From: CAVQCX01 sp963775335
GTDB lineage: Bacteria; Pseudomonadota; Gammaproteobacteria; Chromatiales; Chromatiaceae
Assembly (NCBI GenBank): GCA_963775335.1
Contig: CAVZIJ010000002.1
Coordinates: 1,302,001 to 1,366,000 of the forward strand
Direction of reading: 5' to 3'
DNA: 64,000 nt
The notes below the pieces were generated by a model, which did no database searches, had not been told where the DNA came from, and saw nothing but the letters and a program-made list of their open reading frames with translations. Position numbers and translations under genes: made by a program. Positions 23,005 through 32,200 of the stretch are shown here, piece after piece. Position 1 is the first letter of the stretch, and each line of letters begins with the position of its first letter.

Positions 23005-23568
23005 ATGCGGGATTCGACCAAGACCCGGAACACGAACGCAATCGATCGACGCCGTTTTCTCGGTCTATGCGTCGGGATTGCGGGAACAATGATCATCAAG
23101 CCGGCCGCCGCCTCCATCGCCTCGCGGCCGCGCGAGCTATCCTTCGACCACCTGCACACCGGCGAGAAGATCAAGCTCGCTTATTGGGAGAACGGCTCCT
23201 ACGTGCGGGACGCGCTCAAGGCAGTGAACCATGTCCTGCGGGATTTCCGCACCGGCGACGTGCACCGGATCGACCCCACGCTGCTGGACCTGCTCTACCA
23301 CCTTCGCACCAGGCTCGGAACCGCCAAGCCGATCGAAGTCATCTCGGGCTACCGATCCCCCAAGACCAACGCGATGCTTCGCCGGGCCTCGACCGGGGTA
23401 GCGAAGCACAGCATGCATCTGCAGGGGAAGGCCATCGATATCCGAGTGCCCGGCCAGGATCTTAGGCAGGTACACCGCGTCGCGCTCGCGCTCAGGGCCG
23501 GCGGCGTCGGCATGTACCCCAAGTCCGATTTCGTCCACGTCGACACCGGGCGAGTACGGTCCTGGTGA
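23005..23568 (+). CDS. DUF882/YcbK-family murein peptidase-like protein, Tat-exported
   Basis: 187 residues from the ATG at 23005, with GAGGA upstream. The N-terminus carries a twin-arginine signal ('IDRRRFLGLCVG') followed by a hydrophobic stretch. The peptidase M15-like domain has 'EVISGYRSPKTN', 'KHSMHLQGKAIDIRV' (His and Asp zinc ligands) and 'DFVHVDTGRVRSW' (His ligand). The relative MepK cleaves peptidoglycan cross-links in the periplasm. It is a single gene facing away from the sulfotransferase operon. Confidence 0.9.
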   Translation: MRDSTKTRNTNAIDRRRFLGLCVGIAGTMIIKPAAASIASRPRELSFDHLHTGEKIKLAYWENGSYVRDALKAVNHVLRDFRTGDVHRIDPTLLDLLYHLRTRLGTAKPIEVISGYRSPKTNAMLRRASTGVAKHSMHLQGKAIDIRVPGQDLRQVHRVALALRAGGVGMYPKSDFVHVDTGRVRSW

Positions 23569-23861
23569 TCGACGGCCCGGGACGTCTGCGTAATTCGAAT
23601 TCGCCCCGACGCCGCAACCCGTCATCGGGTTAGAACCTGTCTCAAAATCCCCCGCGAGCCGCGTCGGCAGCCGAAATGCGGGCTAGAGATCCGCCATGGG
23701 CGGAACCTCGTCGATGGAGACCTCGCCTGCCTCTTTCACCAGGACCTGATGCAGGAACGCCATGCGGCCCGCCGGGGTGCGGCACCGATGATCTTCGGCA
23801 TCTCCAGTCCCATTTTCCGTGAGAGACCCTTCTCCCGCCCGACTTCAGCCGCCCGCCCGCC
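23569..23861. other. Intergenic region with a possible IS-end remnant and a short orphan frame
   Basis: Between the DUF882 gene and the reductase gene. At 23631-23650 the plus strand reads GAACCTGTCTCAAAATC, the type of sequence found at the ends of several IS5-group elements, but no transposase or second end was found. On the minus strand 23683-23763 encodes 26 residues ending 'VSIDEVPPMADL', which could be the tail of a lost gene. Nothing here is firm. Confidence 0.3.
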
Positions 23862-24710
23862 TCAGTCGTAGAACAACTCCGACCAGCGGCCCTCCGCCAC
23901 CATCTCCTCCTTCTTCCAGCGCCAGAGCGCGGCGGAGGTGGCGAGGTTCGCCAGGGTCTTGTCGAGCGTAAGGGCGGTGCGCGTCAGGCCCGCGACGTAG
24001 ACGTGGGTGCCCGGAGCCCGAACCAGGTCCCAGACCTCCTGGGCGTTGTCCTCGAGGCTGCGCTGCAGAGCCGAGTCCTCTTCGGCCAGCGCGCGTGGGG
24101 TCAGGGCCGCGAAGGCGCGAAAGGTCTCTTGCGTGTAGTAGTGCTCCAGATCGTTTCGCACCTGGTTCATGTACAGCAGCTCCATCCCGACCCGGGCGCC
24201 GTAGAACAGGCGTACCCGACCTTTCCAGCCCCGGTGCTGGTCGAAGATGCGCTTGATAAAGGCGCGGAAAGGCGCGATCCCCGTGCCGGTCCCGATCATC
24301 AGCACGTTGGCCGTCTCGTCCTCGGGCATCTGGAACGCGGTGCCGTAGGGTCCCGTGAGCGTTATCGTGTCGCCCGCCCTGGCGTCGCACAGATAGTTGG
24401 ACGAGATGCCTTTGTAGCGCTCGCCGCTCACCTCGTCGATGTAGAAACACCGCCTGACGCAGATGGCGATCTCTCCGTCAGCGCCGCCGCGGGGCTCGGC
24501 GATGGAGTACAGGCGCAGGTGCTGGGCATTGCCGAAGGGATGAGGGCCAGGCGTGAGCACGCCCAGGCTCTGGCCCTCGGTGAACGAGAACCCCGGGGGT
24601 ACGCCGAGCACGATGTGGCGAACCTCGGCGGCACCCTCGGGGGTGATCCGCGTGGTCTCCCGAACCACCGCATGGTACGGGCTCCGGGTGTCGTATTCGC
24701 GAACGTTCAT
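23862..24710 (-). CDS. Ferredoxin--NADP(+) reductase, plant-type
   Basis: 282 residues. FAD binding: 'LRLYSIAEP' (RxYS) and 'LCDARAGDTITLTGPYG'. NADP binding: 'MIGTGTGIAPFRAFIKR' and 'RVRLFYGARVGMELLY'. The C-terminus ends in Phe-Tyr-Asp, so the aromatic residue that stacks on the flavin is present. It interconverts reduced ferredoxin/flavodoxin and NADPH. As the last gene of the rnf-nifJ operon (6 bp from the small gene upstream), it probably gives the reduced ferredoxin made by NifJ/Rnf access to NADPH. Confidence 0.92.
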   Translation of the reverse strand: MNVREYDTRSPYHAVVRETTRITPEGAAEVRHIVLGVPPGFSFTEGQSLGVLTPGPHPFGNAQHLRLYSIAEPRGGADGEIAICVRRCFYIDEVSGERYKGISSNYLCDARAGDTITLTGPYGTAFQMPEDETANVLMIGTGTGIAPFRAFIKRIFDQHRGWKGRVRLFYGARVGMELLYMNQVRNDLEHYYTQETFRAFAALTPRALAEEDSALQRSLEDNAQEVWDLVRAPGTHVYVAGLTRTALTLDKTLANLATSAALWRWKKEEMVAEGRWSELFYD

Positions 24711-24716
24711 CGAGTC

Positions 24717-24902
24717 TTATCCCCCATTGCGTCGACAGGTATGTCCATTGCAGTGGCAGCCCAGGCCGCAGCCGGTGCCTTCCTCCCGATACGGCCCCGT
24801 CTCCGGATGGCGCTCGGCGAAGCGCCGCGCCAACTGCTGGACCCCGATCCAGCCGCCGAGCGCCGTCAGGATGAGGGCCACGGAGAGCAGGTAATGGTAC
24901 AC
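24717..24902 (-). CDS. Small membrane protein with Cys-rich tail, in the rnf operon (61 aa)
   Basis: One N-terminal membrane helix (about residues 3-22, 'YHYLLSVALILTALGGWIG'), a charged linker, and a tail with four Cys and two His in 'GCGLGCHCNGHTCRR'. It lies 3 bp downstream of rnfA and 6 bp upstream of the reductase gene, so it is co-expressed with Rnf. The position recalls NqrM, the small Cys-containing maturation factor of the related Na+-NQR, but the sequence does not match it well. A role in Fe-S or flavin assembly of Rnf is only a suggestion. Confidence 0.7.
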   Translation of the reverse strand: MYHYLLSVALILTALGGWIGVQQLARRFAERHPETGPYREEGTGCGLGCHCNGHTCRRNGG

Positions 24903-24905
24903 CGG

Positions 24906-25487
24906 TCAGCCTCCGAGGCCCGCGAAGCCCATGAAGACCAGCGACAGCAGGCCCGCGAGCATCAGCGACAGGGCGGCACCCTGGCTGACGTCGGGCACCC
25001 GGGCGAGCTCCAGCTTTTCTCTCAGTCCTGCCATGAGGATCAGGGCCAGGCTGAAGCCCGCGCCGGCGCCCAGGCTGTAGACCAGGCTCTGGGCGAAGTC
25101 GTAGGCCTTGGCGGTCTGAAACAGGGCAAGCCCGAGGACGGCACAGTTGGTGGTGATCAGCGGCAGGAAGATGCCGAGGCTGCGAAACAGCGCGGGGCTG
25201 AGCTTCTTGATCACCATCTCCACCAGCTGCACCGCTGAGGCGATGACGGCGATGTAGCAGATGAGCCGCAGGGACTCGAGATCCAGGATCAGCAACAGGC
25301 TGTTGATGGCATAGGCGCAGGCCGAGCTCACCAGCATCACGAAGGTGGTGGCCAGCCCCATATTCCAGGCGGTGTGCAGCTTGCCGGACACGCCGAGAAA
25401 CGGACAGATGCCCAGGAACATCGCCAGCACGAAGTTATTGATCAGGAAGGCGTTGAGAAAGATGAAGCTGAGGGATTCATGCCCCAT
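24906..25487 (-). CDS. rnfA: Electron transport complex subunit RnfA (RsxA)
   Basis: 193 residues with six predicted membrane segments. 'NAFLINNFVLAMFLGICPFLG' and 'PLITTNCAVLGLALFQ' are the conserved half-repeat signatures of RnfA/NqrE, each with a Cys that binds the intramembrane [2Fe-2S] cluster together with RnfE. The start overlaps the rnfE stop by 11 bp. Part of the ion-translocating ferredoxin:NAD oxidoreductase in the inner membrane. Confidence 0.96.
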   Translation of the reverse strand: MGHESLSFIFLNAFLINNFVLAMFLGICPFLGVSGKLHTAWNMGLATTFVMLVSSACAYAINSLLLILDLESLRLICYIAVIASAVQLVEMVIKKLSPALFRSLGIFLPLITTNCAVLGLALFQTAKAYDFAQSLVYSLGAGAGFSLALILMAGLREKLELARVPDVSQGAALSLMLAGLLSLVFMGFAGLGG

Positions 25488-26127
25488 GGGGCACCTCCTG
25501 GCGGCTGCGCTCGCGCCGCCGCCTGATCCAGGCGAATGTGAGCAGCCAGCTGCCCAGCACGAAGAAGCCGCCCGGGGGCAGCACCATGATCACCCAGGGC
25601 TGGAAGCTCGGGCCGAAAAGATGCACGCCGAACAGGCTGCCGTTGCCCAGGATCTCGCGCACCGCCCCCAGACAGAGCAGCGCCAGGGTGAACCCCCCGC
25701 CTATGCCTGCCGCGTTGACCACGGCGTTGGAAATCGGCTGTTTGGAGGCATAGGCCTCGGCCCGGCCGAGGATGATGCAGTTGACCGCGATCAGCTGGAT
25801 GAAGGCCCCCAGGGCGTTGTAGAGGGTCAGGCTGATGGCCTGGATGGTGTAGTCCACCATGGTCACAAAGGTGGCGATGATCACGATGTAGGTAGCGATG
25901 CGTACCTGCTTGGGGACCAGGGCGCGCAGCAGCGACACCAGGGCGCTGGAGCAGATCAGCACGAAGGTGGTGGCCAGACCCATGGCCAGGGCGTTCATGG
26001 CCGAGTTGGTCACCGCGAGCGTCGGACACATCCCGAGCAGCATGACGAACACCGGGTTCTCCTCCCAGAGCCCGCGCAGGAAAGTGTCCGCCGACAACTG
26101 CTCGACCTGAAGGGGATTGGTGGGCAT
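25477..26127 (-). CDS. rnfE: Electron transport complex subunit RnfE (RsxE)
   Basis: 216 residues starting at the ATG at 26127, which overlaps the rnfG stop in an ATGA. Conserved 'LGMCPTLAVTNSAMNALAMGLATTFV' and 'IAVNCIILGRAEAYAS' mark RnfE/NqrD, the partner of RnfA. About six membrane segments. The longer frame upstream of 26127 belongs to the other reading frame of rnfG and is not coding. Confidence 0.95.
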   Translation of the reverse strand: MPTNPLQVEQLSADTFLRGLWEENPVFVMLLGMCPTLAVTNSAMNALAMGLATTFVLICSSALVSLLRALVPKQVRIATYIVIIATFVTMVDYTIQAISLTLYNALGAFIQLIAVNCIILGRAEAYASKQPISNAVVNAAGIGGGFTLALLCLGAVREILGNGSLFGVHLFGPSFQPWVIMVLPPGGFFVLGSWLLTFAWIRRRRERSRQEVPHGA

Positions 26128-26807
26128 CAGCGGGCGCCTCCCAACAGGTCCAGGTGATGCTCGATCGCCGGGACGGCGCGCTCGGCGCTCGCATCGATCG
26201 CGCGGCCGACCGCCTTGGAGGTGATGGTGGCACCGGAGATGGCGTCGATCTGCCAGGGCGAGCTCTTGCTGCCGTGCTTGACGGTCTGGATCGCATGGGC
26301 AAGCGCCGAGCCCTTCTCGTTGAGCGACGCATCCAGGGCGCGGAAGTTGGCGAGGAACGCCGGGTCGCTCTTCGCCCTGTCCCCCAGTCCCGGCGTCTCG
26401 GCCATCTGCAGCACCGTCATGCCGACAACGCAGTGGCAAGCCAGCGAGTAGCCGAACAGCACCCGGACCAGGTCCTGGTAGCCGCGGGCCGCCCCTTGCA
26501 CGGCCACCCCGACCAGGCGTCCACTCGCGTCATAGCCTGCGTAAACGGCCTCGCCCTTTGTGCCGGCGCTCGCCGGGGCGAGCCCGCCGTCAGGGGTGAG
26601 GACGAAATCGGCCCGCCGCACCGCTCCGGGCAGCACCCGGGACACGGCTTGCTCGACCGCTGCGCGACGATTCGCAGCGATGTACGGCGCGGTGATCCGG
26701 TCGGTGAGCACCACCAGCAGGCCCGAGACTGCGGCCACCAGCCCCAGGGTGCGGATCAGTCTGGCCCCCGGGGCCGAGGCGGGGATGCTGGGGCTCGGCG
26801 TGCTCAC
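26127..26807 (-). CDS. rnfG: Electron transport complex subunit RnfG (RsxG)
   Basis: 226 residues from a GTG at 26807 that overlaps the rnfD stop (GTGA). One N-terminal membrane anchor (about residues 18-37) and a periplasmic FMN-binding domain. The flavin attachment motif 'SGATITSK' is present, where the Thr carries FMN through a phosphoester bond added by ApbE. 'GYSLACHCVVGMTVLQMAETPGLG' is the other family signature. It relays electrons between Rnf subunits. Confidence 0.95.
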   Translation of the reverse strand: MSTPSPSIPASAPGARLIRTLGLVAAVSGLLVVLTDRITAPYIAANRRAAVEQAVSRVLPGAVRRADFVLTPDGGLAPASAGTKGEAVYAGYDASGRLVGVAVQGAARGYQDLVRVLFGYSLACHCVVGMTVLQMAETPGLGDRAKSDPAFLANFRALDASLNEKGSALAHAIQTVKHGSKSSPWQIDAISGATITSKAVGRAIDASAERAVPAIEHHLDLLGGAR

Positions 26808-27860
26808 GGCCGTCGCATTCCCCGGCGCGTGCCGTAGACCCGGGGCTGGGTGACCGAGTCGATCAGGGGCGAGAGGGCGTTGCCCAGCAGGATGGCGTAC
26901 ATCACCCCCTCGGGCAGGCCGCCGAACAGGCGGATGATGACGCTGACGAAACCGATCAGCAGCCCGTAGACCCAGACGCCGAGGGGGGTAACCGGTGAGC
27001 CCACCATGTCGCTCGCCATGAACACGGCGCCGAGCATCAGCCCCCCGGAGAACAGCATGAACAGAGGCTCGGGGAAGCGTGCCGGGTCCGCCAGGTGGAA
27101 GGCGCCGCTGGTGATCCCCGCCCCCGCGAGCACCGCGACGGGGATCTTCCAGTCCATCATGCGGCGCGCCGCGAGATAGGCGCCGCAGACCAGGATCAGG
27201 ACCGCCGGACCTTCGCCGGCCGAGCCCGCGGTGGTGCCGAGGAACAGGCTCCAGAACGTCCGTGAGCTGGTGCTGGAACTTCTCGAGCGCCAGTGGCGTG
27301 GCCCCGGTGAACCCGTCCACTGCTGCTTGGTGGATCCAGGCCTCCAGCCCCGGCGGTGTGGTGAAGGGCGCCGTGAAGCTGGTCGGGATGAAGCTGGTGA
27401 AGCGCTGTGGGGCAAACGCCGGCGTCCAGGTGGTAATCGCCGTGGGAAAGGCCGCCTGGACGAAGGCGCGGCCCACCAGGGCGGGGTTCATGACGTTGTG
27501 GCCCAGGCCGCCGAACAGGGCCTTGCCGAGCGCGACGGCGACGAACGCCGCCACCGCAGTCATCCAGAGCGGAAAGGCCGGCGGCAGAGTCAGGGCGAGC
27601 AGCAGTCCGGTGATCACCGCGCTGAAGTCGCCGACGGTGCTCGCTCTCGTGGACAGCCGGCAGGCGAGCTGCTCGGTGAGCACCGCCACTGCCACCGAGA
27701 CCAACATCAGGGCCAGGGCGCTCAGTCCGAATTGCCAGACCGCGTAGCCGGCCACCGGCAGCAGGGCGTAGACCACGTTGCGCATGATCTGCTCCACCGA
27801 GCCCGCCCGGCGGATATGGGGGGAGGTGCGCAGCTCGACGCGCGGGGCCGGGGGGGCCAT
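26804..27860 (-). CDS. rnfD: Electron transport complex subunit RnfD (RsxD), interrupted by a 1-bp frameshift
   Basis: It starts at the ATG at 27860, overlapping the rnfC stop in ATGA. The first part has 'SPHIRRAGSVEQIMRNVVYALLP' and the FMN-attachment motif 'FTGATPLALEKF' near residue 195. Homology continues in another frame with 'SLFLGTTAGSAGEGPAVLIL' and ends at 26804. Removing one base at 27255-27256 (GAACGTC, expected GACGTC) gives a 351-residue protein of normal length with about nine membrane helices. The rest of the operon is intact, so loss of rnfD alone would be surprising. Confidence 0.9.
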
Positions 27861-29209
27861 CAGGCGGTCCTCAGCCCGGTATCGCGGTTGATCGACTTGG
27901 CGATCCGGAAGTACTGGACCAGCGGGATGTTCGACGGGCAGACGAAGCTGCAGCAGCCGCACTCGAAGCAGTCGTTGAGGTGGAACGCCTCCTCCATCCG
28001 TTCGTACTCCCGCTGGGCGGCCAGCAGACCGAGCATGGAGGGATTGAGATGCATCGGACAGGCCTGCACGCACCGGGCGCAATGGATGCAGGGGTAGACC
28101 CGTCCGGGGCGCTCCCGGCTCACCTCCTCGTCGTTGAGGACGAGGATGCCCGAGACCGCCTTGGTCACGGGCACGTCGAGGGATGCCACCGAGGTCCCCA
28201 TCATCGGGCCGCCCAGGATCAGGTGCTGGGCGTCACCCTGGTAGCCGAGCTGCTCGAGCACGAATCCGATGGGTGTGCCGAGCGCGATCAGGTAGTTCCC
28301 GGGCTTCTTGATGCCCGGGCCGGTCACCGTGATGACCCGTTCGATGAGACCCCGCCCTTCGGGCACCAGCTCGCCGACCTGGGCCGCGGTGCCGACGTTG
28401 AACACCGCCACACCCACCTGGTAGGGCAGCCCGCCCGACGGAACCTCGCGTCCGAGCAGGCTCGTGATCATGAGCTTCTCGGCACCCTGCGGATACTTGG
28501 TACGGAGCACGCCGACGCTCACCGAGCGGTCGGCGGGGAGCCTGGAGCGCACCGCGGCCACAGCGTCGAGCTTGTTGTCCTCAATGCCGATCACCGCCCG
28601 GCGGGCGCCCAGGGCGCGCATCAGGATGTGCGTCCCGAGCATCAGGTTGGCGGTCTGCTCGAGCATCACCCGGTGGTCGGTGGTGAGATAGGGCTCGCAC
28701 TCGCAGCCGTTGATCAGCAGCGTGTCGATGGCCCCACCCTCCGGGACGCGCATTTTGACGTGGGTGGGGAAGCCCGCGCCACCGAGGCCCACCATGCCGG
28801 TCGCCTGAACGGCACGGACCAGCTCCTCGCGGCTCATGGCGTCGGGGTCGCGCGGCTCCCCGTGCAGGACCTCCTGGCTGGAGCCCGGGTAGAGGCGGAT
28901 CAGGATCGACTCCGTCTTGGGCCCCCGCACCGTGGGCGTGAGCTCTATACCCTCCACCACGCCGCTGGCCGGGGCGTGCATGGGAACCGACATGAAGCCG
29001 TCCGCCTCGGCGAGAGGCTGGCCGCGCAGCACCTCCTCGCCGGGGTGCACGATGGGCCGGGCCGGGGCACCGACGTGCTGGGAGAGCGGGATGATCATGC
29101 GCGGCGCGAACGGCAGGCGCCGGATCGGCCTGCCGGCCGTGATCTCCTTGAGCTCCGGCGGGTGAACCCCGTGGGAGAAGGAACGCCTGAAGAGTGCCGT
29201 CAGAACCAT
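27860..29209 (-). CDS. rnfC: Electron transport complex subunit RnfC (RsxC)
   Basis: 449 residues. 'GLGGAGFPTHVKM' and 'INGCECEPYLTTDHR' are the FMN/NADH-binding signatures shared with NuoF. Two [4Fe-4S] motifs follow: 'CIHCARCVQACP' near 375 and 'CFECGCCSFVCP' near 415. RnfC is the peripheral subunit that exchanges electrons with NAD(H). It lacks the long Ala/Lys-rich C-terminal repeats seen in some enterobacterial RsxC. It begins 16 bp after nifJ. Confidence 0.95.
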   Translation of the reverse strand: MVLTALFRRSFSHGVHPPELKEITAGRPIRRLPFAPRMIIPLSQHVGAPARPIVHPGEEVLRGQPLAEADGFMSVPMHAPASGVVEGIELTPTVRGPKTESILIRLYPGSSQEVLHGEPRDPDAMSREELVRAVQATGMVGLGGAGFPTHVKMRVPEGGAIDTLLINGCECEPYLTTDHRVMLEQTANLMLGTHILMRALGARRAVIGIEDNKLDAVAAVRSRLPADRSVSVGVLRTKYPQGAEKLMITSLLGREVPSGGLPYQVGVAVFNVGTAAQVGELVPEGRGLIERVITVTGPGIKKPGNYLIALGTPIGFVLEQLGYQGDAQHLILGGPMMGTSVASLDVPVTKAVSGILVLNDEEVSRERPGRVYPCIHCARCVQACPMHLNPSMLGLLAAQREYERMEEAFHLNDCFECGCCSFVCPSNIPLVQYFRIAKSINRDTGLRTA

Positions 29210-29225
29210 GGCCGCGCGATATCGA

Positions 29226-32200
29226 TTACTGGTACTTGGTCGCCCGCTTCACGAGCTTGTCGAGGTCCTTCTCGCTGGGGTCCCAGGGCGTGCCCGGGTG
29301 GATCACCCGCGCCGTGCACTTCTCGGCCGCCCGGACAATGTCTTTAAAGGCGCCACCCCGGGGATCGACCACATAGGCATGCTTTCGCTCGTCGTAGGCG
29401 AAGATCTTGGGGTTGATAGCGATGCACGCGTCGCAGCCAGTGCACTCCGGGGTGGCGATCCAGACCGGCTCGTAGCCCGCGGCCTGGGGTGCGGGACTTG
29501 CCGCAGACGCCTGCGGGGAGCCGGCGATCGCAGGTGCGGCAGCGCCCAAGGCGCCACCCTCGGCACCGACCATCGCCATCAGGCCGGCGGTGATCTTGCG
29601 CACCGCATCGAGCCGCGCCTCCCGGGCGATGGCGCCCAGGTCCTGACTGCGGTCGGCGCCAGCGAGCGACCGTAGCAAGCGCCAGTAACCGCGCCGCTCC
29701 TCGGCGGAGGCCGCCATCTCGGCCGAGACCATCACCCGCATCAGCCGGTTCTGCTTGTCCAAGGCCCAGATGTAAGGAAAGCGTCCCTCGCGCTCGTCCG
29801 GATCGAGGTCCAGTAATTCCGCCAGCGGGATCATGCTGTCGTTCCAGGCGTCCTGTGGCACCTTGCGGAAGTGCTTGCGAAAGCGCCCTTCGGTCACGGC
29901 GAAGTCCGCAAAGGTCATGGGCAGATCCAGACTCGCCTCCCGGCCCTCCTCGTCCAGATAGCTCAACCGGTAGCTCGGCCAGTCCGCGTCCGGCGCCGGA
30001 TTGCCCTCGACGTCGCAGCATTCCTCCAGGGTGGTGCCCCGATCCGGATCGTAGCGGAACAGCGGGTAGGCCCGGGACTCCACGGCGAGCTTGCTCTGCA
30101 GGGCAGACGCATCGTCCGCCACGCCGTGCTCCGGCTGACAGACCGCGTAGACGTTGAACAGGGCTGGACGGCGGCTGTTCAGGCCCTCGACGAAGCCGTC
30201 CAGCAAGTGGGTGACGGTGGACATCGACCCCTGCAGGACGTAGGCGGTGCGGTGGGCCGCCGCGATCAGGCCCATCTCCTTGCGGGTCTCCTCCTTGCCG
30301 CGTCGCCGGGAGCCGAAGGGGGCCATGTCCGAGACCTGGGAGATGAAGCCCGAAGTGCAGGCCTGGCCGCCGGTGTTGGAGTAGACCTGGGTGTCGAGCA
30401 CCAGCACCTTGATCGGCATCCCGGACATCAGCATGCGCGACAGGTTCTGAAAGCCGATGTCGTACATGGCCCCGTCGCCGCCCACCGAGACCACCGGGGG
30501 GCAGAGCCGGAATTCCTCGTCACTGAATTGGCGCCAGTCGAAGTACGTGAAGAAGGGCTCGTCGCGCTCGGGCTTGTACCCCCCTGCGAGCTCCAGCTCC
30601 GCCATGCGGATGGCCTTGAAGCCATCGGCCATCTTTGCCATGTGGCCCTCGAACAAGCCCATGGCCATCGAAGGGGAGTCCTGGAACAGGTGGCTGGTCC
30701 AGGGGAAGGGATAAGGGTTGTAGGGAAAGGTCGAGCCCCAGACCGAGGTGCAGCCCGTGGCGTTGACCATGCCCATCACGGAGCGGCCGGTCCGGGTGGT
30801 GCCCTCCTCGTACTGCCATTTCAGGTGCCGGAGCCGGGCCAGCAGCTGGGTGACCCACTTGAGCCAGTCGGCATCCAGCGGTTTGCTCAGGGTGCGCGCC
30901 TCCAGGCTGGCCGAGAGCCGCGAGAGGGTCAGGTCCACGTCCCGGTGAGCATCGGCAGCGGACATCACCGCTTCGGGGTCGCTGAGGTCCATGGTCTCGG
31001 CGAGGCGCAGCCGCACCTGGGCCTCCAGGCGCTCGATCAGCTCGCCGATGCGCTGCACGTGCCGCTGTACCCTGCCTTGCATCAGGGCGTACACCGTGGC
31101 GGTGAACAAATGGATGGTGGTCTTCTCGCCGCAGCCCAGGCAGGCGCCGTCGCCGCAGACCATGGAGCCGTAGCTGCGCTTGTCGAGCAGCAGGGTCTCC
31201 AGGGCGCCGATGCGCTCGTCCAGATCGTCGATGCGGATGTATTGCGGCGGGGTGGTGGGCAAGTCCTGCCAGAGCTCCCATTCCTGGCGCAGCCGGGCGA
31301 CGCTCTCCGTGGTCTGACGCTCTATGCCCAGGGCGTTGTCGGCGCAGACGGCCACGCACTCCATGCAGCCCTTGCAGGTGTACGGGTTGATGGTGATCGA
31401 GAACAGCCCGCCCGAGCCCGCCGCCTGGCGCTCGTGCACCACGTGGTAGGGACGGGTCAGGGCGAAGCGGAAGCTTCCGATGGCCTCGCGCAGCCACCCC
31501 AGCTCGGTCTGAAGCTGGGCCTTCTCCTCGGCCTCCAGCACGGCCTCAGCGAAGGTCTCGTCGATCGCCTGCTGCAGATGGGCTGAGACGTCCGTGCCCT
31601 CGCCCAGGGGCCCGAGGCTCGCGTGCAGCTTGCGCTCCATGGTGCGCAGGGCCCGGCGCAGGTGGCGGGTCTCCCGACCCTTGGTCTCGACGCGCTTCAA
31701 GCCCGTCTCCAGCACCTGGGCGACGCTGTTGACCAGGCCCGGGATGGCACTGTCGGGACAGACCGTGTAGCACTCGCCGCAGGCGGTGCAGTTACCCGGA
31801 ATCCAGGTCGGGTGCTCGAAACGGATCTGGGTCATGTCCCGGAACAGGCCGCTGGCCGCGGGTATCAGGCTCAGGGCGATGAACGGGTCGGCCAGGTTCT
31901 GGCTGCCCTTGCCGCCGACGTAGAAGCGCCCGGTCTGCTCCCAGAAGCGGTGGATGTCCGAGGCGCGCGCCTCGCTCGGGCGGGTGCGCTTGAGCAGGCT
32001 CGGCATCAGAACTTGCTTGCGCTCCAAGCTGACTGCGGACTGGCCCGGCGTCTTGTCGGTGATCTCGCGCAACTCGTCGTAGCCGCGGCGCACCACGCGC
32101 AGGTTGTCCTCCACCACCCGGGCGCCCTTGGCGCCGAACTTGCTCTCAATCTGGTTGCGGATTGCCTGGAACAGCGTGTCCTCGGTCAGCTCGGCCCGAG

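Noticed and set aside
29871..31586. 571-codon open frame on the plus strand
   Set aside because: It is antisense to nifJ, has no recognisable domain or ribosome site, and arises because high-GC codon bias leaves the opposite strand open.
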